Origin: Clostridiales bacterium
GTDB lineage: Bacteria > Bacillota > Clostridia > WRLR01
Length of the DNA stretch: 13,237 bases
Assembly: GCA_031263625.1 (NCBI GenBank)
Contig: JAISFK010000083.1
Location: forward strand, 1-13,237
Direction of reading: 5' to 3'
Position 1 is the stretch's first letter, and the number at the start of each line of letters is the position of its first letter. The notes under the pieces were generated by a model. The model was not told where the DNA came from. It saw only the letters and a program-made list of their open reading frames with translations, and ran no database searches. Shown piece after piece: positions 6,214 through 12,922 of this stretch. Both the position numbers and the translations under genes were made by a program.

Positions 6214-7095
6214 CTATGGCAAGAACGATTCGTAGACGCTCACCATCTGGGCCGCGTCGGGCGACACGAGCATCGCGACCGCCGTGCCGTCCTTGCGGGC
6301 GCTGCATTTCTGGATTATCGCAAACTGCTCGGGCGAGTATCCCTTGGCCGCGTCGGCCTTTATCTCCAGGCGCGCTTCGAGCTTCTGCAGCGCGCGATCC
6401 GCGGCGGCCTCGTCCACCGCGCTGACAATGACGATTTCGTCCGCGCGCAGGCTGTCAACGCAGATGTAAAACACGGCGCTGGCGCAGTCCGACGCCTGTA
6501 TGCCGTAGTATTCAAGTATGAGCTCGTCCGGCACCGGCATCATCTCGGGCATCTGGACCGCTTCCGATATGGCCGCGTATATCTGCGCCGTGTCCATCGC
6601 GGCGCCCGCCTGGGATTCGGAGCCGGCCGGCTGCTGCGGGGCGGAGGGTTCCGACGCCGGATCCGACGCCCCCGAAACTTCCGAATCGCCGGAAGCGCCC
6701 GACGCAGCTGGCGCGGTCGAAGCTTCCGCAGCGGGGAAGGCGTCGGAAGCAGGCGGCTCCGTCGCGCCGGACGAAACAGGCTGCGATTCCGGTTGCTGCT
6801 CCGAGCCGGGCTCCGAGCCGCTCGCCTCGCCGGCGCCGTCCTGTGGCGCGGAGCCTGCGGGCGCGGAGCTGCCGCCGATGGCGCCTTCCGCAGGCGATCC
6901 TCCGGGCTGCGCGGCGTCCGATCCCGCCTTGCTCGTCGCCGCAGCCTGGCTTGCCGGCGCCGTGCCGCCCGGATCGCCGTCGCCGCCCGCGCGGCCATTG
7001 CCGCCGCCCGCGCCGCAACCCGATATGCCGACTGCGGCAAATATGGCCAGCAATGCTATAATCAAGCCCTTCTGGGCGCTAAACCCGTGTGTCAT
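6214..7095 (-). CDS. DUF4358 domain lipoprotein
   Basis: This 293-residue protein begins with a lipoprotein signal: a hydrophobic stretch (11-24) followed by lipobox ISGC, with C27 as the lipidated cysteine. Residues 28-165 are a Gly/Ala/Ser/Pro/Glu-rich disordered linker. The folded part, about 168-290, fits DUF4358, including LEYYGI around 194-199, DSLRADEIVIVSA (214-226), an amphipathic helix ALQKLEARLE, the SPEQFAIIQ segment and a final hydrophobic strand plus helix. DUF4358 has no established function but often occurs beside MBOAT and DHHW genes in Clostridia, as here. It should sit outside the membrane. ATG 7095 is chosen because GGAGGGGG lies 3 nt upstream; a longer frame to 7272 lacks the signal peptide at its N-terminus. 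The stop is 32 nt before the MBOAT start. Confidence 0.85.
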   Translation of the reverse strand: MTHGFSAQKGLIIALLAIFAAVGISGCGAGGGNGRAGGDGDPGGTAPASQAAATSKAGSDAAQPGGSPAEGAIGGSSAPAGSAPQDGAGEASGSEPGSEQQPESQPVSSGATEPPASDAFPAAEASTAPAASGASGDSEVSGASDPASEPSAPQQPAGSESQAGAAMDTAQIYAAISEAVQMPEMMPVPDELILEYYGIQASDCASAVFYICVDSLRADEIVIVSAVDEAAADRALQKLEARLEIKADAAKGYSPEQFAIIQKCSARKDGTAVAMLVSPDAAQMVSVYESFLP

Positions 7096-7411
7096 GAACC
7101 CCCTCCATTGCGGCGCCTCGGCGCCGTCTTGCCCGCAACTGCCCGCAGTTTTCCTCACCGCGACTTTCCTCAGCCCTCTGTGTTGCCCGGCCCGCCGTCG
7201 CGGCCTGGCCTGCCCTGGCGGCGCCCGCCGCCCACCATTCTGTCGCTCGCCGCCCATACCGGCGCCCGCCACTCATGCCGTCGCCGTCCGCCGCCCATGC
7301 CGTCGCCCTGCTCGCCATCCCTAGTTCCGCGTTCCTCGCGGCCATCCCTAGTTTCGCGTTCCGCGCAACCGCCATGCCCAGCACCGCACGCTCGCTCACG
7401 TATGGCGCCCG
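7096..7411. repeat. GC-rich spacer with repeats and a hairpin inside the surface-glycan block
   Basis: This 316-nt gap lies between co-directional genes. Two copies of a unit that reads GGAACGCG[A/G]AACTAGGG on the minus strand occur near 7320-7365, and several GCCGTCGCC/GCCGCCCA-type short repeats lie at 7240-7310. Beside the DUF4358 start, CGGCGCC-TC-GGCGCCG (7111-7126) can fold into a hairpin just before its ribosome-binding site. No promoter of convincing quality and no gene is visible. Confidence 0.45.
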
Positions 7412-8830
7412 TCAGCCCAGCTCCGCGTAGCTGCCGCTGAAGCTCTCCGCCGCCAGCCCGTCCGGCATCCACTCGCCCGACATGTACTTGCATTTCGCGA
7501 ACTGGCGCAGAGCGCCAAGCCACGCGGCCGCCCCGCTGTTGTTGAAATGGACGTAGTTGTCGCTCGTGTAGTCGGCGCGAAGATAGTTGTCGCCGTCCCG
7601 GAAAGGCCCGTTCGTATCGACCCATTCAATGCCGCGCCCGGCGCACATGGCTTTAAGCGCCTCGTTGAACGCGCCGACGTTGGCCCTGTTCAGCCTCGCC
7701 GTCTCGCCCTTTTTCGCGATGGGCGTGCACAGCTCCACGTATATCGCGATGCCGGGGTTCTTTTTCTGAACGATGTCGAGCGTCTGCGCGTATTTCGCGA
7801 TTCCGGCCGACGGGTCGTCGGCCACGCCGTCGTTCAGCCCCATCATGATGAACATTTTCTTCGCGCCCATGCGCGAGAGTATGTCGGCCAGGGCCATTTT
7901 CTCGCCCTCATACGAGAGATTGACGCCGGCCGAGCTGAAGCTCTCCCTGGAGCTGACTTTCAGGCTGTAGCTCACCTCGGCCAGAAACGACGCGCTGCCC
8001 AGCGCCGGCAGGCTCTTTCCCCGCTGGTACAGCGCGTAGTTGCGCAGCCCGAGCGAGACGGAGTCGCCCACGAACACGGCGCCGTCATAAAAAGCGTCGT
8101 AAAACCCGGAGTCCTCGTCGGGGACGTACAGCTGCCGCGCGGGCGGCGGGGGATCCGCTATGGCGATGTCGCTCCTGCCGGCGAGCGCGTTGATGAGCAT
8201 GGCGCTCGTTTCGGCCCGCGTCACAGGGTCGCCCAGCCTGAGCGTGTCGTCGCTGTAGCCCGCGATGATGTTCTCCTCGAGGGCGAGCGCCGCGAATATT
8301 TTGAGCTGCGTGCTCAGCCCGGCCACATCCGAAAACCGCGTCAGCACGCCGAGATCTGCGGTTATGACGCCATATCCGACAAACTCCACGAGGGCCGACA
8401 TCACCTCGCCCCGCGTCGCGAACGACTTGGGCCGGAAAGACATCGAGCCGTTCGTGATGTAGCCGGGGAAATACGCCTTCGCCGCCTCGATGTACTGATA
8501 CGACCAAAGCCGCTCGGTCGCGTCAACAAACGTCGGCGACGGCGGCAGGGGGGCCGGCGGCTTGACCATGGCGAGCAGGCGGGCCAGTATGGCCGCAAAT
8601 TCCTGGCGCTGCACGTGGCTGTCCGGCCGAAAGCTGCCGTCCGGATAGCCCTGCAAAATGCCGGTGGCCGTAAGCCTGCCGATCTGCTCATATGCCCAGT
8701 GCCCGCGGCCCACGTCGGTAAAGCCCGCCGCCCCTGCGTGAGCGGGCTGAAAAACGCCTAGCAGAATGATAAAGAAAACGGTTGAAGTTGACACTAAAGA
8801 AAGCCTGGCTGCCGTCGCTCTGTGATTCAT
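7412..8830 (-). CDS. S-layer-anchored SGNH/GDSL-type hydrolase with three SLH repeats
   Basis: This 472-residue protein has a signal peptide (hydrophobic 13-28, likely cleavage after A30-H31-A32). Three SLH repeats follow: about 36-78 (FTDVGRGHWAYEQI...GYPDGSFRPD), about 101-143, and about 166-212 (FSDVAGL...GYSDDTLRLGDPVTRAE). After a Pro-rich linker (226-231) comes an SGNH domain. It has block I FVGDSVSLG (nucleophile S257, GDSV instead of GDSL), block III GLND (331-334) and block V DNYVHFN (D424, H428). SLH repeats hold proteins to pyruvylated secondary wall polysaccharide. The SGNH domain could be an O-acetyl esterase or an acetyltransferase acting at the wall, which would fit the MBOAT/DHHW genes downstream. 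ATG 8830 has only GGGGA about 9 nt upstream. It is the first gene after the promoter at 8987-9015. Confidence 0.9.
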   Translation of the reverse strand: MNHRATAARLSLVSTSTVFFIILLGVFQPAHAGAAGFTDVGRGHWAYEQIGRLTATGILQGYPDGSFRPDSHVQRQEFAAILARLLAMVKPPAPLPPSPTFVDATERLWSYQYIEAAKAYFPGYITNGSMSFRPKSFATRGEVMSALVEFVGYGVITADLGVLTRFSDVAGLSTQLKIFAALALEENIIAGYSDDTLRLGDPVTRAETSAMLINALAGRSDIAIADPPPPARQLYVPDEDSGFYDAFYDGAVFVGDSVSLGLRNYALYQRGKSLPALGSASFLAEVSYSLKVSSRESFSSAGVNLSYEGEKMALADILSRMGAKKMFIMMGLNDGVADDPSAGIAKYAQTLDIVQKKNPGIAIYVELCTPIAKKGETARLNRANVGAFNEALKAMCAGRGIEWVDTNGPFRDGDNYLRADYTSDNYVHFNNSGAAAWLGALRQFAKCKYMSGEWMPDGLAAESFSGSYAELG

Positions 8831-8980
8831 ATAATGGTGTCCCCGAAATTGAAATAGGTTGTGGCGCGCAACTTGCGCCGCTTGCCCCGCACCGTGCGCC
8901 GAACAGTGCGAGCCGCCTAATGCGCGCCGCCTGGCTCACACCGTTTAGTGTGCGCCGCCTGGCGCGCGCCGCGCTTCATA
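8831..8980 (-). other. 5' leader of the SLH-SGNH gene with GC-rich repeats
   Basis: If the promoter at 8987-9015 is used, the leader is about 150 nt. It contains a GCGCCGCCTGGC-like unit twice (near 8926 and 8952) and related GTGCG/GCGAGCCGCCT fragments near 8900-8920. No riboswitch or start-proximal hairpin of a known class is recognised. Confidence 0.35.
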
Positions 8981-8986
8981 CATAAT

Positions 8987-9015
8987 ATTCTACCAAGCTA
9001 TTTATTAATTTGCAA
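8987..9015 (-). promoter_or_regulatory. Promoter of the SLH-SGNH gene and probably the surface-glycan operon
   Basis: The minus strand reads -35 TTGCAA (9015-9010), 17-nt spacer, -10 TAGAAT (8992-8987). It shares its -35 hexamer with the oppositely directed promoter, since TTGCAA is its own reverse complement. The visible match is good; activity is inferred. Confidence 0.5.
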
Positions 9016-9038
9016 TGGCCGCGCGAATAAGATATAAA
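9010..9038 (+). promoter_or_regulatory. Promoter of the UroD-family gene
   Basis: The plus strand reads -35 TTGCAA (9010-9015), 17-nt spacer, -10 TATAAA (9033-9038). Initiation would fall near 9045, about 36 nt before the chosen start codon. The -35 is shared with the divergent promoter on the other strand. Confidence 0.5.
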
Positions 9039-9080
9039 TAAATTTAAGATTAATTATTTATTCAAATGGGGGATGCGCGC

Positions 9081-10193
9081 ATGACACACAAGGAGCGCTT
9101 TCGCGCGGTGTTCGGCGGGGGAAGGCCGGACAGGCTTCCCGTGTACTTCTTCGGCACGTGGGCCGAGACAAAGCGGCGCTGGGCGTCCGAGGGCCTGGCG
9201 GGCGCGCGGGCGGGCGGCGACCCCGGCCCGCAGGTGCCCGGCATGGATCCGGACTGGGAGGAGGGCATGTGGGACTGCCATGGGCTCGTCAGCCCGTGGC
9301 CGATCGGGGATTTCAAGGAGGAAGTGCTTGAGCGCGGGGAGGACTACGTGATCCGCCGCACGCAGCTCGGCGCCGTCGAGCGCTCCAGCCTGCGCGGCTC
9401 GTCCATCCCGCTCGCCGTGCGCCACGCGCTGGAGCCGACGCGCGCGTCGTGGGAGCGGTTCAAGTCGTTTCTGGATCCCGGCGACCCGAGGCGCCGCCCC
9501 GCCGGCTGGCGGGAGAAGGCGGCGGCGCTCGCGGAGAGGGACGCCCTGCTGTGCTTCATGGGCGGGAGCCTGTACGGCTGGCTCCGCGACTACATGGGCG
9601 TCGAGGCCATATCCTGCCTCATGTACGACGACCCGGAGCTGCTGTCCGAGATGGTCGCGCACATGGCGGACTTTTTCATGGCCGTGTACGAGCCCGTCCT
9701 GAAGGCCGTCCGGTTCGACCTCGCCTATTTCTTCGAGGACTGCTGCGGCTCCACCGGGCCGCTGTTCTCGCCGAGCGCGCATGGCGAGTTTTTCGACGCG
9801 CACTATCGCCGAATGGTCGGCTTCTACAAGGAGAACGGCGTCGGCTTCACGCTGCTGGACAGCGACGGCAAAGTCGATAGGCTTTTGCCGTGCTGGATGG
9901 CGTCGGGCATCGACATCGTGTTCCCGGTGGAGGTCGGCGCGTGGGGGGAGTCGCCGGCCAGGCTGCGCGGGCTGTTCGGCGGCGGGCTGAAGATGATGGG
10001 CGGCGTGAACAAGCACGTCATCCCGCTCGGCGAGGACGCCATACGCGCGCACCTGGCGGAGCTGAAGCCGGTCGTTGACGAGGGCGGGTTTCTGCCCATG
10101 CCGGATCACCGGATCCCGCCGGAGTGCTCGTATGCCGATTTCCTGACATACGTGCGCGTGTACGGGGAGGTGTTCGCGCAGGGCGGCGCGTAG
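9081..10193 (+). CDS. Uroporphyrinogen decarboxylase (URO-D) family protein
   Basis: This 370-residue protein has the UroD-superfamily TIM-barrel pattern: an N-terminal ERFRAVFGGGRPDRLPVYFFG, SLYGWLRDYMGVE (163-175), a barrel strand with FFEDCCGSTGPLFSP (217-231), DSDGKVDRLLP (260-270), GGVNKH (307-312) and a final PDHRIPPE-x-SYADF (342-354). The close wording to corrinoid methyltransferase-type UroD homologues and the lack of any heme gene nearby argue against true HemE. The family includes MtaA/CmuA-like cobalamin methyltransferases and many uncharacterised anaerobe proteins. The thiol-zinc HxC motif of MtaA is not evident. ATG 9081 is preferred because GGGGGA lies 7 nt upstream; an earlier ATG at 9066 has only A+T-rich sequence before it. 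The final codons and stop lie in a 12-nt tandem repeat. Confidence 0.85.
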   Translation: MTHKERFRAVFGGGRPDRLPVYFFGTWAETKRRWASEGLAGARAGGDPGPQVPGMDPDWEEGMWDCHGLVSPWPIGDFKEEVLERGEDYVIRRTQLGAVERSSLRGSSIPLAVRHALEPTRASWERFKSFLDPGDPRRRPAGWREKAAALAERDALLCFMGGSLYGWLRDYMGVEAISCLMYDDPELLSEMVAHMADFFMAVYEPVLKAVRFDLAYFFEDCCGSTGPLFSPSAHGEFFDAHYRRMVGFYKENGVGFTLLDSDGKVDRLLPCWMASGIDIVFPVEVGAWGESPARLRGLFGGGLKMMGGVNKHVIPLGEDAIRAHLAELKPVVDEGGFLPMPDHRIPPECSYADFLTYVRVYGEVFAQGGA

Positions 10194-10229
10194 GGCGGCG
10201 CGTAGGGCGGCGCGTAGGGCGGCGCGTAG
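10182..10229. repeat. Four perfect copies of a 12-nt repeat at the URO-D gene's 3' end
   Basis: GGCGGCGCGTAG repeats exactly at 10182-10193, 10194-10205, 10206-10217 and 10218-10229. The first copy is the last three codons (Gly-Gly-Ala) and the TAG stop of the URO-D-family gene. The other three repeat that ending in the same frame, so there are four in-frame stops in a row. Confidence 0.95.
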
Positions 10230-10591
10230 AATAAGCGGGCGAGGGCCGGGCGGGGATGGCAACGGGCGCGAAGCGGGCGAGCGGGAGCCGGGAGCGGGCG
10301 GGGCGCAGAGCGGAGCAAGCAAGCAAGCGATGGCCGGGCGTCGCCTTGTGCCGATGCGCGCAAGGGCGGGCGAGCGGGAGCCGGATATGCGCTGCGGTTG
10401 CGGCGGGGCGGTTCAAAACGCGGAGCCGAGCGCTTGGCGCTCCTGGCTGGCTGGCGCAGGTTCATCAGGTTTGCTGGCTGGCGCGTTTGGCGCTCTTGGC
10501 GGGCGTTCGGTTCCGCTTGGCTTGCTTGGCGCAAACGCTGGCAGGTGCACCCGCGCTCGCCTCCGCGCCCGTCCCTGCGCCCGCCCCGCGC
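10230..10591. repeat. GC-rich repetitive spacer between convergent genes
   Basis: An exact 19-nt repeat (GCGGGCGAGCGGGAGCCGG) occurs at 10273-10291 and 10366-10384. Further right, CTGGCTGGCG-type units recur near 10446 and 10480, with GGCGC/TTGGCG runs to 10520. The frames through here are Arg/Ala/Pro-rich low-complexity shadows. No T-run terminator is seen for either the URO-D or the deacetylase gene. Confidence 0.5.
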
Positions 10592-12121
10592 TCACTTTTG
10601 GTCGAGCGTCCGAAACTCGTAATGCCTCTCCTTGAAAAAATCTATCGCGCGATCCAGCATGTCAACAGTGGTCTGGCGCGAATTGAAGTCGTGGAGCAGC
10701 AGCACGACCTCGTCCCTGCCCCTGTACGTGTCCACCATGTAGCGGTACAGGCTGTCCGCCGATCTGTCGGCTATCTCGGCGTCGCCGTTCAGGCAGTTCC
10801 AGTCGTAGTAGACATAGCCGTTCTCCAGCAGCGCCTCGCGATATTTTTTCGCCTTTGGATAGGAGCTACCCGCCGGGAACCTGAATATGTCCGTGTGGTA
10901 GTCAAAGCCCAAAGCGCCGCTGACGGCCTCGTCCCAGCGCTCAAGCTCGCCAAACAGCGACTCCTGGCTGGCATACAGCGCGTCGTACTTGTGGGTGTAG
11001 CTGTGGTTGGCGATGTAGTGGCCCTTGGCGTAGATCTCCCTCAGCGCGTCCGGGTACTTCTCGGCGTTTTTGCCGATCACGAAAAACGTGGCGCGGACGC
11101 CGCGCGCCTCGAAAACGTCAAGGAATTTGCGCGTGATGAGCGACGGGCCGTCGTCCACGGTGAAATAGACCGTCTTGCTGTTCCCGGAAAGCGCCGCGCC
11201 GATGCTGCCCTGCATGCCCGCGTCCGACGCGATGGCGTCGCTCAGGCCGGACGCCATGCCGGACATGACGCCGGAGAACAGCGCGCCGTTTATGCCGGAA
11301 TACGGGCTTGCCGCCGCGCCGGCGGCGCTCGCGGCTGTCAGCAGTCCGGTCGGCGAGTTCGGGTAGAGCAGCAGTCCGCGCACGAGCCTGGCCGTAAGCG
11401 TGTCGGCCGCGAGGAGCGCGCCGATCTGCGCGGGCGAGGCTTCCCGCGCCGGGCTGCCCGCATCCGAAGACGGCGCCGATTTCCCGGCCGCGCCCTCCGC
11501 GCCTGTTTGGCCGCCAGCGCTTGCTGCGCCAGACGCGCCATCCGCGCCCGCCGCTTCCGCTTGATCTCCAGCGCCAAATGCGCCCGCCGCGCCCGCTTGG
11601 CCTCCGGCACCTGCCGCGCCCGCCTCGCCTGGCCGCCCGGTCTGGCCGGGTTGCCACGGCTGATCCGCTTGGCCAGACTGCGCCGCTTGGCCCGGCTGCG
11701 CCTCCGGATCGCCGCCGCCATCCGGCCATCCCTCTCGCCCGTATGCCGGCCGAGGTATCAGAATGTCGGACGCGGCGCCGTCGCCGCCGCTGCCCGCCGC
11801 GCCGGCCCCGTTGCCATCGACGCTCCCGCCGCTGCCGTTGCCGGCAACGCCGCCAGTATCACTGGCTGTGCCCGCGCCGCCGCCAGCCTTGCCAGCTGTG
11901 CCAGTGTCCGCGCCGGCGACCGTATCCGCGCCATCGCCGCCGTTCCCCGCCGGGGCATCCAGAATGTCCGCGCCGCCAATGCAGGCGGCGACGGACAGCG
12001 TTATCAATATGGCCAGAAATAGCCTTTTGCTCGTTGCGGATTTTGCCGCTATTTGTCTTTTGTGCATTTTCCCGCGCCCATATGCGCCACCGCTTTTCAT
12101 CAGCCTCTCATGTTGCCGCAA
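10592..12121 (-). CDS. Lipoprotein polysaccharide deacetylase (NodB/CE4 domain)
   Basis: This 509-residue protein has a signal with lipobox VAAC (C47), a long Gly/Ala/Gln/Pro-rich linker (about 50-230), and a CE4 domain at about 315-507. The CE4 motifs are TVDDGP (D323 base, D324 metal), NHSYTH (metal ligands H373, H377), RFPAG (414-418), YYDWN (438-442) and LLLHD (474-478). CE4 enzymes remove N- or O-acetyl groups from peptidoglycan or other glycans. All metal and catalytic motifs are present, with V in place of F in motif 1. The start is uncertain. TTG 12121 has an excellent AGGAAGG 7 nt upstream, while ATG 12100 or ATG 12067 would give a more usual signal-peptide length (from 12067 the cysteine is residue 29). 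It seems monocistronic; the next gene upstream has very different composition. Confidence 0.9.
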   Translation of the reverse strand: MRQHERLMKSGGAYGRGKMHKRQIAAKSATSKRLFLAILITLSVAACIGGADILDAPAGNGGDGADTVAGADTGTAGKAGGGAGTASDTGGVAGNGSGGSVDGNGAGAAGSGGDGAASDILIPRPAYGREGWPDGGGDPEAQPGQAAQSGQADQPWQPGQTGRPGEAGAAGAGGQAGAAGAFGAGDQAEAAGADGASGAASAGGQTGAEGAAGKSAPSSDAGSPAREASPAQIGALLAADTLTARLVRGLLLYPNSPTGLLTAASAAGAAASPYSGINGALFSGVMSGMASGLSDAIASDAGMQGSIGAALSGNSKTVYFTVDDGPSLITRKFLDVFEARGVRATFFVIGKNAEKYPDALREIYAKGHYIANHSYTHKYDALYASQESLFGELERWDEAVSGALGFDYHTDIFRFPAGSSYPKAKKYREALLENGYVYYDWNCLNGDAEIADRSADSLYRYMVDTYRGRDEVVLLLHDFNSRQTTVDMLDRAIDFFKERHYEFRTLDQK

Positions 12122-12252
12122 ATCAAAACCTTCCTATAGCTGTATAACTGTATAAACGCGCTCCCGTGCATCCGTGCATCCGTGCAATAATGCAAACATG
12201 CAATCGCGCAACCGTATAACCAACCGCGCGACCGCACAATCATGCCCAAGTT
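12122..12252 (-). repeat. Repeat-rich leader of the polysaccharide deacetylase gene
   Basis: This holds three tandem CCGTGCA[T/A] units of 8 nt (12164-12187), a CTGTATAA doublet (about 12140-12155), and looser TGCAA/CGCAACCG variants to about 12240. It would be transcribed as a leader of about 125 nt if the promoter at 12253-12282 is used. No known riboswitch is recognised. Confidence 0.45.
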
Positions 12253-12282
12253 ATTCTACCACATTTGCCGCCGCGCAGCCAA
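12253..12282 (-). promoter_or_regulatory. Candidate promoter of the polysaccharide deacetylase gene
   Basis: On the minus strand there is a -35 TTGGCT (12282-12277), an 18-nt spacer and a -10 TAGAAT (12258-12253). The -10 has the same GGTAGAATA context as the SLH-gene promoter. The -35 match is only fair. Confidence 0.35.
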
Positions 12283-12318
12283 TAAAAATCCGCAAAACGT
12301 TTTAATTATTTTAGTTAT

Positions 12319-12828
12319 TTAGTTAAAATTTAGTATGTCATTCAAACTCATAATTTTACAGCCCTTATTTTTATAGTAGTTTTTATAGTAATCCGACATT
12401 TCGGGAAATTTCTTTTTATCATAACTGGTAATGCAATCGGATATGACAGTCACAGTATAACCGACCTTTGCTAAGTTGTAACAGGTTGATTTAACACAAG
12501 CAACGGCATCTGCTCCTGTTATGTAGAAATCATTTATCTCATTCTTATCAACAAAGGCAGCGAAATCCTCGCTCGTTAGTGCGTTTGCTTTGCTCTTAGT
12601 AAAAATATTATCGGATACCATTTTCAAATCCGGTGCGAATTCTACTCCGCAGGTATCTGGCTTAAAAGTCCTCGTGCTAGTTGACAAATTTTCATGTCTT
12701 ATGTATACGACATGGATATTATGATTAACTGCCCAATCGATAGATAAATTTATATTACCAATTATTTCTTTATAATTCTTTGTGATGTCGTTTTGGATGT
12801 CTATGACTACTAACGCCTTTTTGAGCAT
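12319..12828 (-). CDS. Isochorismatase-family cysteine hydrolase
   Basis: This 169-residue cytoplasmic protein has the isochorismatase-like fold markers. They are VVIDIQND with D10, K78 in the FTKSKANAL segment, and C111 in TGADAVACVKSTC, followed by A-x2-GYTVTVISDC. D10, K78 and C111 match the catalytic Asp-Lys-Cys triad. Family members hydrolyse isochorismate, nicotinamide, N-carbamoyl compounds and related amides; nothing here fixes the substrate. The gene is far richer in A+T than every neighbour, with AAA/AAT/TAT codons dominant, which suggests a recent foreign origin. The ATG at 12828 has AAGGAG 8 nt upstream. No terminator is clear; an A+T-rich tract with AAAACGTTTT (12294-12303) follows the stop. 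Confidence 0.88.
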   Translation of the reverse strand: MLKKALVVIDIQNDITKNYKEIIGNINLSIDWAVNHNIHVVYIRHENLSTSTRTFKPDTCGVEFAPDLKMVSDNIFTKSKANALTSEDFAAFVDKNEINDFYITGADAVACVKSTCYNLAKVGYTVTVISDCITSYDKKKFPEMSDYYKNYYKNKGCKIMSLNDILNFN

Positions 12829-12846
12829 GGGGTTTCTCCTTATTTC

Positions 12847-12875
12847 TTATTATCCTATTACTAATTTATTTTCAA
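12847..12875 (-). promoter_or_regulatory. Promoter of the isochorismatase-like gene
   Basis: On the minus strand there is a -35 TTGAAA (12875-12870), a 17-nt spacer and a -10 TAATAA (12852-12847). An overlapping GATAAT (12854-12849) at 15 nt is an alternative. It lies between the right copy of the 31-nt repeat and the gene. Confidence 0.4.
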
Positions 12876-12878
12876 TAC

Positions 12879-12909
12879 GTATACTGACGAGCATTTGAAT
12901 TTACCATAA
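12879..12909. repeat. 31-nt dispersed direct repeat, right copy
   Basis: This is the partner of the copy at 462-492, same orientation, 30 of 31 positions identical. It sits 50 nt upstream of the isochorismatase-like start codon, directly behind its promoter. The two copies enclose about 12.4 kb. Confidence 0.85.
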
Positions 12910-12922
12910 ACGCAAGTCAGTA

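Noticed and set aside
9066..9080. Earlier ATG at 9066 for the UroD-family gene
   Set aside because: Nothing like a Shine-Dalgarno site precedes it, whereas GGGGGA is well placed for the ATG at 9081.
9081..10193. True heme-pathway uroporphyrinogen decarboxylase (HemE)
   Set aside because: The sequence is of the divergent UroD-superfamily type and no heme or tetrapyrrole genes are nearby.
10182..10229. CRISPR-like array
   Set aside because: The 12-nt units are directly abutting with no spacers, so it is a simple tandem repeat.
9054..10322. 422-codon minus-strand frame opposite the UroD-family gene
   Set aside because: The plus strand shows UroD-family motifs, a promoter and a ribosome-binding site. 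The antisense product is His/Arg/Pro-rich and unlike any family.
10256..12022. 588-codon plus-strand frame opposite the polysaccharide deacetylase
   Set aside because: The minus strand has all CE4 motifs. This frame is low-complexity Arg/Ala sequence through repeats and linker.
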